From positions 2,112,115 through 2,176,114 of the forward strand of contig CP129018.1 of NCBI GenBank assembly GCA_020524525.2: a DNA stretch of 64,000 nucleotides, read 5' to 3'. Under the pieces are notes generated by a model. That model did no database searches. It saw only the letters and a program-made list of their open reading frames with translations, and was not told where the DNA came from. Shown here piece after piece: positions 53,395 to 61,598 of this stretch. This DNA is from Bacillus tianshenii (GTDB taxonomy: Bacteria; Bacillota; Bacilli; Bacillales; Bacillaceae_N). A program made the position numbers and the translations under genes. How positions within the stretch are numbered: the first letter of the stretch is position 1; each line of letters starts with the position of its first letter.

Positions 53395-54387
53395 TTATTC
53401 TTCTGTGTCAGCATTTTCTTCTGTTGAAACGTGAACCGCTGCGTTAGAAGCTGCGTGCATTTTTGCTGTTTCATTTGCATGCTCACTTGCCTTTGATTTT
53501 GCTGCAGTTTCTTTTGTTTCTTCTTCAATTGCTTCTTCTTCAGGCTTTGCTTCTACATCTTCTGTAGCGTCTGTATCTACAGCTTCAAGCTTAGCGAGAA
53601 CAGTTGTAAGAAAGTCTGCAAGCTTTTGAGCATCTTCCATTGTAAACTTGCTTGCCAACGCTTGAATAAGCTCATCTAGTGAAAGATTTGTTGCTTCTTC
53701 TACTGCTTCACCTAGCTCTTCCTCTGGTACGTCAACTTCTTCAACATCTGTTTCTTCTGTTTCCTCTTCTTGTGTATATCCTTTATCTTCTGTGTCCATT
53801 TCTGTTGCTTCTTCTGAATCTGTATTTTCTTCTCCTGCTGTTTCTTCAGTTGAAGCTTCCTTACCTTCTTCTTCGTTAACAGTTGCTTCTGCCTCAGTAT
53901 CTGCTTTCTCTTCTGTAGCCTCTGAATCCATTTCAGTTGTAGCATGTACAGCTGCATTTGGTGCTGCATGTGCTTTTGCTGTTTCACTTGCGCGCTCACT
54001 TGCCATAGACTTTGCTTTATTGGCAACAGATGGGCTTACCTTTGTATCTTCTTCTGCTTGAACGTCTGCATCTGTTTCTTCTTCAAGTGTTGTATCCTCT
54101 GCTGAAACTTCAGCTTCAACTTTCGCATGAACAGCAGCATGTGATGCAGCATGTGATTTTGCCGTTTCGCTTGCATGCTTGCTTGCCATGGATTTTGACT
54201 TTTTCTTCATTGAATCTTTTGCTTCTTTTACAGCAACCTCTGTTTTTTCAATTTGCACTTTCTCAACTGAATCTTTCGCATGGCCTGCCGCTTCACTTAC
54301 TTGACCACCAGCGAAAACTCCTACAGAAAGTACCCCTGCTAACACGAAAGATTTTACAATAGTTGTTCCTTTAATGTTCATTTTCAT
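53395..54387 (-). CDS. Secreted, highly acidic repeat protein
   Basis: A 330-residue protein with signal peptide (cleavage near 33, SEAA). Three copies of a 24-residue motif (65-88, 126-149, 297-320) share K-S-x-A-S-x-x-A-x-E-T-A-K-x-H-A-A-x-x-A-A-V-H. Between them lies a Glu/Thr/Asp-rich, probably disordered region, and a short helical segment at 233-270 (LSLDELIQALASKFTMEDAQKLADFL). No cell-wall anchor is visible. The upstream gene carries a related motif. Function unknown. Confidence 0.75.
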   Translation of the reverse strand: MKMNIKGTTIVKSFVLAGVLSVGVFAGGQVSEAAGHAKDSVEKVQIEKTEVAVKEAKDSMKKKSKSMASKHASETAKSHAASHAAVHAKVEAEVSAEDTTLEEETDADVQAEEDTKVSPSVANKAKSMASERASETAKAHAAPNAAVHATTEMDSEATEEKADTEAEATVNEEEGKEASTEETAGEENTDSEEATEMDTEDKGYTQEEETEETDVEEVDVPEEELGEAVEEATNLSLDELIQALASKFTMEDAQKLADFLTTVLAKLEAVDTDATEDVEAKPEEEAIEEETKETAAKSKASEHANETAKMHAASNAAVHVSTEENADTEE

Positions 54388-54434
54388 TTTGAATTCGCTC
54401 CTTTTTTCTAATTTGTTTTTAATTTAACGTACAC

Positions 54435-55283
54435 TTAGAAAAAAAGAGCATTCTTTGGCGGTTGTGACGGGGGAGCATTAATCCATTGATTTTGAAAAAC
54501 CCGTTCTCGAGAACCATAAGATTGAATGAGATTCAAACTTAGCTGTTTCTCGATTTCCAACCACTTTTCATTAAAATGACTAGCGTTCTGGCTGTTGCTT
54601 GTTCTGTCTTTAGACGAACTACCAGGCGTTTTCGTCTGTTGCTCTGAATGTATAATCTGAACGTCTACAGGATACTTTTCATGAGGCTGAGGTGGCTTTT
54701 CTTCTTGTGGTGCTGATTGTTCAGATGTCGTTTTTTTAGAAGTATCTTCATTTTTTTCGACAGGTTGGCTTGTACCATTCGCAACCTTTGGATTCTGAAT
54801 TATTTTCATAGGTGTGTGACTCTCTACCTCAATACCCTTATCGTCGTTCGGTTTTTCAATTGGTTTTTCGACTGTCTTCTCAACCTGCTTCTTCTTAGGT
54901 TGAATGACCTTTTTATGTTGCGTAAGCTTATTTTTAGCCTTTGCTTGTTCCTTCTTTTCTCCCTGTTTCACTTCCGCTACTGTAGGCAACGTTTGTTTGG
55001 TGGTCTTGTTTGCATTCTTGTTTACAATATGTACGGCATTTTGTGCATGCTCTTTTGCTTGTTCTCGTAGCTGACCTTTATTTGGTTTTTCCATAGACTT
55101 TGCCTTTTCTTCATTCACACTGGCTTGTACTGGATTATTTGCTGTATCGGGCAGCTCTACAAGATGACTGTTTTGTTGAGCTGGCTTTGGAAGGATATTC
55201 TCTTTCTTCGCCATCGCGTCTGTTGGAAGCAATAAAGCCGTTCCTACGAGTAAGACTGTTATAATGACACTTCGGAAGTTCAT
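54435..55283 (-). CDS. Secreted, basic low-complexity protein
   Basis: A 282-residue protein with signal peptide (cleavage near 25, AMAK) and a Lys/Gln/Pro/Thr-rich body. Residues 62-85 (KSMEKP..AKEHAQNAVH) resemble the 24-residue motif of the next gene. The C terminus (about 235-282) looks folded, ending NQWINAPPSQPPK. The start is the second ATG of ATGATG after AGGAGG. It is 47 bp upstream of the acidic-protein gene with no terminator between, so they are probably co-transcribed. Confidence 0.72.
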   Translation of the reverse strand: MNFRSVIITVLLVGTALLLPTDAMAKKENILPKPAQQNSHLVELPDTANNPVQASVNEEKAKSMEKPNKGQLREQAKEHAQNAVHIVNKNANKTTKQTLPTVAEVKQGEKKEQAKAKNKLTQHKKVIQPKKKQVEKTVEKPIEKPNDDKGIEVESHTPMKIIQNPKVANGTSQPVEKNEDTSKKTTSEQSAPQEEKPPQPHEKYPVDVQIIHSEQQTKTPGSSSKDRTSNSQNASHFNEKWLEIEKQLSLNLIQSYGSRERVFQNQWINAPPSQPPKNALFF

Positions 55284-55392
55284 CATCTCACCTCCTTTCT
55301 CCGTAAACTTCATTCATAATTAAAATTCGGCAAAACTCGACATTTTTTGTCCGCATTTCATATTTTTCTAAAAAATCAGCATTTTTCCCACC

Positions 55393-55423
55393 AAAAAAAT
55401 CGCTTCCGCCTTCGGAAACGATT
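55393..55423 (-). terminator. Terminator of the oxidoreductase gene
   Basis: Stem ATCGCTTCCG/CGGAAACGAT with T7 on the minus strand. Confidence 0.7.
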
Positions 55424-55434
55424 AAACGATGCTT

Positions 55435-56559
55435 CTATGTCATTTTCTCAACAGCTTCTGAAATATCATAATCACTTGGGTCAAGCTCGGTCGGTTTGCC
55501 AAGGGCAAGCTTAGCTAATTCTGCACCGAGATATGGACCGCTCGTTAAGCCTGAAGCCCCAAGGCCATTAGCGAGCAGCAAGCCTTCATAATAAGGACAT
55601 ACACCGAAGACAGGTAGAAAACCTGGCGTAAATGGCCGAAATCCTACCCTTGATTCAAGAATGGTGGCATTTTCTAACCCTGGCGCAATCGTCAAAGCCT
55701 TCGTAAAAATTTCCTGCATTCCACCTGCTGTAACACGGGTGTCGAATCCTTTGTTATCCTCATGTGTCGCTCCTGCCACTACACGCCCTTCATCAAATGT
55801 TAGGAGATAGTGATTAGTCGGTGGAATTACGACTGGCCAGCTATTTGTATCTTTATCCAGAAGTTCTAAATGAGCAATTTGTGCCTTCTGTGCTGTCACT
55901 TTAAAGTGAATATCTAATGGCTGTAACAGATGCTTAGCCCAAACACCTGCTGTTACAATTACTGTATCTGCTGTATACACTTGCTCATTTGCTTGAACAC
56001 CTGTCACACGCTTTCCTTCAGAAATAAGTTGTGCTTCAGCTTCGACAAACGAAGCCCCGTACTTTTTGGCTGCCCGAATTAAAGCATTGCGGAGTGCACG
56101 CCCGTTTACACGAGCTGCTCCACTTACATGAACGGCACGATATTCATCTGATAACGGAGGGAACATCCGTTTCGTTTCTAAGCTTGATAAACGAGTAATT
56201 TCTCCAATTTCAGGGGCATCTTCTCGGCGTTTCAATGCACGCTCGATCATCTTTTCAAGCTTTCTCTCTTCTGTATGTAAGCTAATTGCGCCAACCCGTT
56301 TATAGCCTGTACTTGTTTCCCCATCTGCTTCTAACTCTTTAATTAACTGTGGATAGTAACGTGCTCCCCCACTAGCAAGCCGATACCATGTTTTATTACG
56401 ACGCTGCGAAAGCCATGGACAAACGATCCCAGCTGCGGCATCTGTCGCCTGACCTTCGTCTTTCCTGTCCACAATTGTAACCTTCGCTCCTTCTTTTGCG
56501 AGCTGATAGGCTGTTGATGCTCCTAGAATCCCTGCTCCCACTACAATGTATGTTTGCAC
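55435..56559 (-). CDS. DadA/YurR-like FAD-dependent amino-acid oxidoreductase
   Basis: A 374-residue flavoprotein with dinucleotide motif YIVVGAGILGASTAYQLAKEGAKVTIVDR, AAAGIVCPW, and the C-terminal ATILESRVGFRPFTPGFLPVFG and LLLANGLGASGLTSGPYLG blocks of the DAO family. Similar in length to B. subtilis YurR. It probably oxidises a D-amino acid or glycine derivative; the substrate is unknown. The GTG at 56559 is eight bases after AAAAGG; the upstream GTG at 56568 abuts the site. Confidence 0.82.
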   Translation of the reverse strand: MQTYIVVGAGILGASTAYQLAKEGAKVTIVDRKDEGQATDAAAGIVCPWLSQRRNKTWYRLASGGARYYPQLIKELEADGETSTGYKRVGAISLHTEERKLEKMIERALKRREDAPEIGEITRLSSLETKRMFPPLSDEYRAVHVSGAARVNGRALRNALIRAAKKYGASFVEAEAQLISEGKRVTGVQANEQVYTADTVIVTAGVWAKHLLQPLDIHFKVTAQKAQIAHLELLDKDTNSWPVVIPPTNHYLLTFDEGRVVAGATHEDNKGFDTRVTAGGMQEIFTKALTIAPGLENATILESRVGFRPFTPGFLPVFGVCPYYEGLLLANGLGASGLTSGPYLGAELAKLALGKPTELDPSDYDISEAVEKMT

Positions 56560-56653
56560 TGCTAACACCTTTTCCTATTTTTATTCGTCGTTCCTCTCGT
56601 TATTTTACAAGAGTTTTGGTCAGTGCTCAAACGAACAAATTTCAATCTTTCGT

Positions 56654-57565
56654 CTAGGAATGCGCTTCTACTTCAACTGGCAAATGTGCTGGTGCTTTCG
56701 GGACGTTTCGGGATTCATAATTAATGTTCTCGGACGAGTATATCGTAATAATCATCCTACCTCCTTGTACTTTTGCTCGGATGAGGACAGGCTGATTATA
56801 GTTATTTTTGAAAGCAAAGTCCGGGCCATACCAACTGACTGTTGCATCTCTCCCTGGTGGAACATACGGGACACGCCTGCTGTGTGAAAAGCGTTTTACA
56901 ATCTGCACACCCGCTTGGTCAACAGCATTGAACAATGTGGATGAGACTTGGCATATTCCTCCTCCAATCCCTTCCGCTAACTCCCCTTTTACAATAACAG
57001 GGGCAGACATATAACCTTTTTCTTTTGTTCTTTTTCCGACTACTTGGTTAAATGAAAAAGTCTTGCCTGGAAACACGACATGGCTGTTAATCGCCTCTGC
57101 CGCAAGCTTAATATTTCGTGAACGTTCTTTATTAGTTGGATTGAAATAGGTAACATAAGAACCGATTTGTTTTGTGCGAATATTTGCAAGCAGTTCACTA
57201 TCTACTTCTGGATGTAAAGTATGCTTTGGAATCTCCATTTCGGCTGAACCGCTACTGTAATAATAAGCATAAAATTGTGCTCTAAATTTATACTCGTTAA
57301 GCATATAGCCTGTTTTCCCTTCTTTAATTTTCCCATTATCATCAATCTTGGCGTTTACAGGCTTTAGGTGTATTTTTTCTTTTAATTCTTTTACAAATTG
57401 TTGATAACCTTGTTCATTGATAACTGTTTCCCCGAAAATAGGCATGTGCAGTTCAGCTCGATTAATTGAAGCAACTGGCTCTCCTTCATTTTTTACAGTT
57501 AAATTGTCAGTAACGTCCATTTGACTTCCCAGTAAATAAAAAAATGCAATAAGTGCAAATTTCAT
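56654..57565 (-). CDS. VanW-family (YoaR-like) exported protein
   Basis: A 303-residue protein with an N-terminal hydrophobic signal and a VanW domain (about 130-270) with the signature GGGICQVSSTLFNAV preceded by FPGKTFSFNQVVG. A G5-like or peptidoglycan-related N-terminal part is likely. The length equals B. subtilis YoaR. VanW proteins accompany cell-wall processes; the activity is unknown. GGAGGTGG precedes the ATG. Confidence 0.82.
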   Translation of the reverse strand: MKFALIAFFYLLGSQMDVTDNLTVKNEGEPVASINRAELHMPIFGETVINEQGYQQFVKELKEKIHLKPVNAKIDDNGKIKEGKTGYMLNEYKFRAQFYAYYYSSGSAEMEIPKHTLHPEVDSELLANIRTKQIGSYVTYFNPTNKERSRNIKLAAEAINSHVVFPGKTFSFNQVVGKRTKEKGYMSAPVIVKGELAEGIGGGICQVSSTLFNAVDQAGVQIVKRFSHSRRVPYVPPGRDATVSWYGPDFAFKNNYNQPVLIRAKVQGGRMIITIYSSENINYESRNVPKAPAHLPVEVEAHS

Positions 57566-57618
57566 ACTACGGCCACCTCCTGACAGTAGTATGTGCTAGG
57601 ATCCACATTCTAAAAAAT

Positions 57619-57652
57619 AAAAAGGATGCCCAAAAATTGGACATCCTTTTTT
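57619..57652 (-). terminator. Terminator of the BCCT gene
   Basis: Stem AAAGGATGTCCAA/TTGGGCATCCTTT with T5 on the minus strand. Confidence 0.8.
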
Positions 57653-57657
57653 AATTG

Positions 57658-59175
57658 TTATGATGTTTTCTTACGCGGCTTCGGCTTAATATATAAACCA
57701 AGCTCTTTCTTTTCTTTTGTCAATGAACGATATAGTGAAAGCATCATAAGCACCATGATGAATGAGAATGGAAAGGCTGCAACAATCAAGGCATTTTGCA
57801 GCGCTTGTAGCCCACCACTATAAAGAAGAATTAATGCAACAGTTGATTGCGCAATACCCCATGTTAATTTAACAGCGTTTGGCGGCGTTAAAGAGCCATA
57901 TGTCGTTTGCATCCCAAGCACGAATGTTGCTGAGTCTGCAGATGTAATAAAGAACGTACCAATAAGTGTAATCGCTACGAACGATAATAACGTTGATGCT
58001 GGGAACTGGTTAAAGATCGCAAACAATACTTCTTCTGTAGCAAACTGTGTTAAATCAACACTTCCTGCATTTTGGACTTCAATCGCAGAAGTTCCAAATA
58101 CAGCAAACCAAAAGAAGCTAACAAGTGCCGGCAACAATAATACGCCAATTAAAAATTCGCGAATTGTTCGTCCACGCGATACACGCGCAATAAAGATTCC
58201 GACAAATGGTGACCAGGAGATCCACCAAGCCCAATAGAAAATAGTCCAACCGTTAATCCAAGCACGGTGTTCTTCATTTAAAGGCGCAATACGGAAGCTC
58301 ATTTGGGCTATGTTTTGAATGTAGCCACCAATTGAGTCCGTAAAAATATTAAGCATCAAAATTGTTGGTCCAACAAAGAACATTAAGATTAATAAACCAA
58401 TAGCTAAAATCATATTTGTGTTACTTAAATATTTAATTCCTTTGCTCAATCCAGACCACGCTGAAATCATGAATAGTACCGTAACTACAGCGATAATAAA
58501 GAATTGAGAAGTAAAGTTCTTAGGAATACCAAATAAATATGCTAAACCACCGTTTATTTGAGCTGCACCGAATCCAAGTGTCGTTGCAACCCCCACAACT
58601 GTCGCGAAAACTGCGAGCACATCTACAATTGTCCCAAGGAATCCGTCCATGCTTTTTCCTAACACAGGTTTTAATGTCGCTGAAATTAACCCTGGCTCAT
58701 CTTTGCGAAATTTAAAGTAGGCCAAAGCTAATGCCACGATTGCGTATATTCCCCACGCATGAATACCCCAGTGGAAGAATGTGTAGCGCATCGCTTCTTT
58801 GTTTGCTTGAGCTGTTCCGCCTTCAGCTAGCGGTGGGCTCATGTAATGGGAAAGCGGTTCTGCTGCTCCCCAGAATACAAGCCCGATCCCCATACCAGCA
58901 CTAAATAGCATTGCGAACCATGTGCCTTTTGAATACTCAGGCTTTTCATCAGGCTTCCCTAATTTAATTGTGCCGACAGGGCTGAAGATAAGAAAGATAC
59001 AAAAAATCACGATCGTTGTCACTAAAATTAAATAATACCATCCAAATGTTGACGTAATAAATGACTGAATATTTGCTGTCACACTTTCAAAGCTGTCTGG
59101 TAAAGCAACACCAAACACAACCGACGCCAATACTAATGCAACTGTTATCCAAAAAACGTTTGATATTTTACCCAT
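57658..59175 (-). CDS. BCCT-family betaine/choline/carnitine transporter
   Basis: A 505-residue protein with 12 membrane helices and the BCCT signature [49 protein letters not shown] forms the substrate site. Closest in type to OpuD/BetL-like glycine betaine transporters, consistent with osmoprotection. AGGAG precedes the ATG. Monocistronic. Confidence 0.88.
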   Translation of the reverse strand: MGKISNVFWITVALVLASVVFGVALPDSFESVTANIQSFITSTFGWYYLILVTTIVIFCIFLIFSPVGTIKLGKPDEKPEYSKGTWFAMLFSAGMGIGLVFWGAAEPLSHYMSPPLAEGGTAQANKEAMRYTFFHWGIHAWGIYAIVALALAYFKFRKDEPGLISATLKPVLGKSMDGFLGTIVDVLAVFATVVGVATTLGFGAAQINGGLAYLFGIPKNFTSQFFIIAVVTVLFMISAWSGLSKGIKYLSNTNMILAIGLLILMFFVGPTILMLNIFTDSIGGYIQNIAQMSFRIAPLNEEHRAWINGWTIFYWAWWISWSPFVGIFIARVSRGRTIREFLIGVLLLPALVSFFWFAVFGTSAIEVQNAGSVDLTQFATEEVLFAIFNQFPASTLLSFVAITLIGTFFITSADSATFVLGMQTTYGSLTPPNAVKLTWGIAQSTVALILLYSGGLQALQNALIVAAFPFSFIMVLMMLSLYRSLTKEKKELGLYIKPKPRKKTS

Positions 59176-59514
59176 CCAATTTCTCCTTTTTTATTAAATT
59201 ATTCCTTAGGCTGTAAAAAGTATCAGAATATTTACAATTATAACCAACACCCATGCCGAACCTCCTAAAGACAATCAGATATAAATATAACAGACTTGAT
59301 AACATATTTCCACAAATAAAAATAAGTTTTTGTCCAAAAATGTCGAAAAACAGCTTTGAAGCAATAAAGATATCTTTTCCACTCTCATCAAACCTTAATC
59401 AAAATAAAAGCCTCAACTCTTATAAGGAAATCTCACTTATGCCTTATGAACAAGTTTTTGAGATGAGAGGAGGGGTAATATGTATATTAATAGCCATTTA
59501 GTGGGAGTGATTCG
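59176..59514. other. Divergent region upstream of fnr and the BCCT gene
   Basis: The 339-bp gap is AT-rich. It contains a 12-codon leader ORF just before fnr (59480-59518). I could not place promoters with confidence. The longer + frame at 59253-59501 has no ribosome site. Confidence 0.55.
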
Positions 59515-59518
59515 ATGA
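59480..59518 (+). CDS. Twelve-residue leader peptide overlapping fnr
   Basis: ATG at 59480 stands five bases after the very strong site GAGGAGGGG. The peptide is MYINSHLVGVIR and its TGA overlaps the fnr ATG as ATGA. This fits translational coupling of fnr to a leader. Short ORFs with such sites can arise by chance, so it remains a candidate. Confidence 0.45.
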   Translation: MYINSHLVGVIR

Positions 59519-60228
59519 GTGAAAATGCACGAAAGAGAGATATTGATTTAATATCCCCCGAACTTCGTAATCTTCTTAAATCAATCAGTACACCGAAAAA
59601 AATTTCAAAAGGAAGCTTTTTATTTCAAGAAGGAATGGAATCAGAAGAAATTTATTTAATACAAGATGGCTTAGTGCAAATTAGTAAGCTAACAGTTGAC
59701 GGCAAAGAGCTTACACTGCGAATTTGCAAGCGTGACGATATTGTTGGGGAACTAACTCTCTTTTCTGACAATGCAAAATATATGCTAAGCGCACTGGCTG
59801 TTGAAGATAGTGAAATCCTAACAATAAAAAAAGAAAAATTAGAACAAGAGCTTGTAAAAAACTCAGAGCTGACATTCGAATTTATGAAATGGGTTAGTAC
59901 GCATTTACGAAAAATCCAATCAAAAATCCGTGACCTTGTTCTTTCGGGGAAAAAAGGAGCTCTCTATTCAACACTAATTAGACTTTCGAACAGCTATGGC
60001 GTCCAAAAGGAAGAAGGCATCTTAATCGACCTTTCCCTTACAAATCAAGATTTAGCAAAATTTTGTGCGTCGACAAGAGAAAGTGTTAACCGAAGCTTAA
60101 GTGAGCTAAGAAAATTAGGCATCCTTTCAACAGAGCCCTCAGGGAAATTGTTCATCCGCGACATTGAACACTTAAAAGCAGAAATCGGCTGTGAATATTG
60201 CTCTGTTGACATTTGCAATATTGATTAA
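59515..60228 (+). CDS. fnr: Fnr, oxygen-sensing [4Fe-4S] Crp-family regulator
   Basis: A 237-residue Crp/Fnr protein: cNMP-type beta-barrel (about 15-125), dimer helix, and HTH (about 175-210, SLTNQDLAKFCASTRESVNRSL). The C-terminal cysteines C226-x2-C229-x4-C234 and D140 match the cluster ligands of B. subtilis Fnr (three C-terminal Cys plus Asp141), unlike E. coli FNR, whose ligands are N-terminal. Under oxygen limitation it would bind TGTGA-N6-TCACA sites; one lies directly downstream of the gene. Confidence 0.85.
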   Translation: MSENARKRDIDLISPELRNLLKSISTPKKISKGSFLFQEGMESEEIYLIQDGLVQISKLTVDGKELTLRICKRDDIVGELTLFSDNAKYMLSALAVEDSEILTIKKEKLEQELVKNSELTFEFMKWVSTHLRKIQSKIRDLVLSGKKGALYSTLIRLSNSYGVQKEEGILIDLSLTNQDLAKFCASTRESVNRSLSELRKLGILSTEPSGKLFIRDIEHLKAEIGCEYCSVDICNID

Positions 60229-60239
60229 TTTCCTCTGCA

Positions 60240-60255
60240 TGTGCGAAACATCACA
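60240..60255. promoter_or_regulatory. Fnr/Crp-type operator
   Basis: TGTGC-N6-TCACA differs from TGTGA-N6-TCACA at one base. A -10 TATACT at 60277-60282 predicts a start near 60289, placing the box centre at about -41.5, the class II activation distance. Confidence 0.6.
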
Positions 60256-60315
60256 TATCTTATCTCATTTTTCGTTTATACTTAAGTTATCAAGCATGAG
60301 AGCGGAGGAAGAACA

Positions 60316-60750
60316 ATGATAAAATCTGACTATTTGTTATATCTTAAAAGTATTCCCGCCTTTCAAAATGCCAATAATTCGCTTCTTTCCAAAATTGGGA
60401 AAAACGCTAATCTTGTTGAATTAAAGCCAAACTTGGAAGTAAATGAATGTACAGAAACGGATCAGTTATATATTGTTCTAAACGGACAGGTCGAGTTGTC
60501 TCTCCAAAATAATTATGAACAGCTTGTTATCGCAGTGTTAGAAAGTGGAGAAGTCCTTCCTTTTTTTAATTCAAGTAACATGAACATCAAAACGACAAAA
60601 CCAACAGTTTTGCTCAGTGTTTCAATTCACCTGCTAAGAAGGCTGATGCAGGAAAACCCAGCATTGCAAATTAACTTTCTTAAGTTGCTTCAAGAAAGCT
60701 TAAATTACTGTTATAACGTATTAGCATCTAATGTGCCGCGTGTTCAATAA
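60316..60750 (+). CDS. HTH-less cyclic-nucleotide-binding-domain protein
   Basis: A 144-residue protein that aligns with the N-terminal sensory barrel and the start of the dimer helix of Crp/Fnr proteins (LYIVLNGQVELSLQN, VLESGEVLPFF) and then stops before any HTH. The phosphate-binding cassette Arg is not evident, so cNMP binding is doubtful. GAGCGGAGGA precedes the ATG. It is separated from fnr by 87 bp containing the Fnr box. It could modulate Fnr or another Crp-type protein by heterodimerising (inference). Confidence 0.7.
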   Translation: MIKSDYLLYLKSIPAFQNANNSLLSKIGKNANLVELKPNLEVNECTETDQLYIVLNGQVELSLQNNYEQLVIAVLESGEVLPFFNSSNMNIKTTKPTVLLSVSIHLLRRLMQENPALQINFLKLLQESLNYCYNVLASNVPRVQ

Positions 60751-60800
60751 AAAAAGAGGGTGACCTCCAAAAGAACTTTGAAGGTCATCCTCTTTCTTTT
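60751..60800. terminator. Terminator
   Basis: Long stem AAAGAGGGTGACCT/AGGTCATCCTCTTT with T-rich flanks; it serves the + strand gene and possibly the convergent FusB-like gene. Confidence 0.85.
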
Positions 60801-60819
60801 ATAAATAAGGGTTTTCTGA

Positions 60820-61458
60820 TCATCCGATGATGCGAGCTACAAAGTTTTCTAAGTTCGTCACATCAATAATATTTCGGTTGCATTGGTCACTGTCTATGCA
60901 CATATAATTGCCATATGCTTTATAGGCGTCCACTGAGCTTGTCTCCTTATTAACAGCTGTTACGAGTGCCACTCTTTCATATTGATTGCAAAGTGAACAC
61001 ATATTTTTTTGTCGTATAGGTGTATATTTACCTTCAATGCCAATTAGCTCGCTATCCATTTCATAAACGAGATATATGGTGTTTGAACTATAGTCTTTCC
61101 AACCAATATACGTTAAAGATTTGTAATCAAGCTCTAATTTAGGCATTTTTAATTTCTTTACTTTTGGAAATAGACTCTGTAATTTCTTTGTATTAAGTTT
61201 GGGAAATTTCGTACGATAAATGGAAAGCATGTCCAGATAATTCGAGAACTCCTCTTCCTTCCGCATTTTCGCAATTGGGCGTAACAGCGCCTGTTGTTCA
61301 ATTGTCATATCAGGAAACATATTAAAAACCTTCTCACGCGCACTTAATTTTACCGCTTCAATAATCTCAGGGTCTTTCACTGAATTAATCTGATATAGCA
61401 CTTGATAAACTTGCTGTTTAATAAAATTAAAATGATGATTTCGAATAAATGGTTCCAT
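60820..61458 (-). CDS. FusB/FusC-family EF-G-binding protein
   Basis: A 212-residue protein with an N-terminal helical domain (1-85) and a C-terminal zinc-finger domain: Cys ligands in MCSLCNQYE and CIDSDQCNRN. This is the layout of FusB/FusC, which bind elongation factor G and free it from fusidic acid-stalled ribosomes. Chromosomal homologues in bacilli are common and need not confer resistance. The ATG at 61458 is eight bases after GGAGG. Confidence 0.82.
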   Translation of the reverse strand: MEPFIRNHHFNFIKQQVYQVLYQINSVKDPEIIEAVKLSAREKVFNMFPDMTIEQQALLRPIAKMRKEEEFSNYLDMLSIYRTKFPKLNTKKLQSLFPKVKKLKMPKLELDYKSLTYIGWKDYSSNTIYLVYEMDSELIGIEGKYTPIRQKNMCSLCNQYERVALVTAVNKETSSVDAYKAYGNYMCIDSDQCNRNIIDVTNLENFVARIIG

Positions 61459-61598
61459 CTGCATTTCCTCCTAGTTGTATGTTACGACCCTGTGAAAGAA
61501 GACCTTCAACGTAGTCGAAAAGAATCCTCTTAATCTACCATTCACCACTACAGACAGGTTGTAAACATATAGACAGACCCTTTTTCTTAATGTTTCTT

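Noticed and set aside
53679-54362. Long + strand frames rich in Leu and Ser opposite the acidic-protein gene
   Set aside because: Shadows produced by the biased Glu/Ala/Thr codons of the real gene on the other strand.
59253-59501. 82-residue + strand ORF upstream of fnr
   Set aside because: No ribosome site, odd composition, and it overlaps the better-supported leader ORF in another frame.
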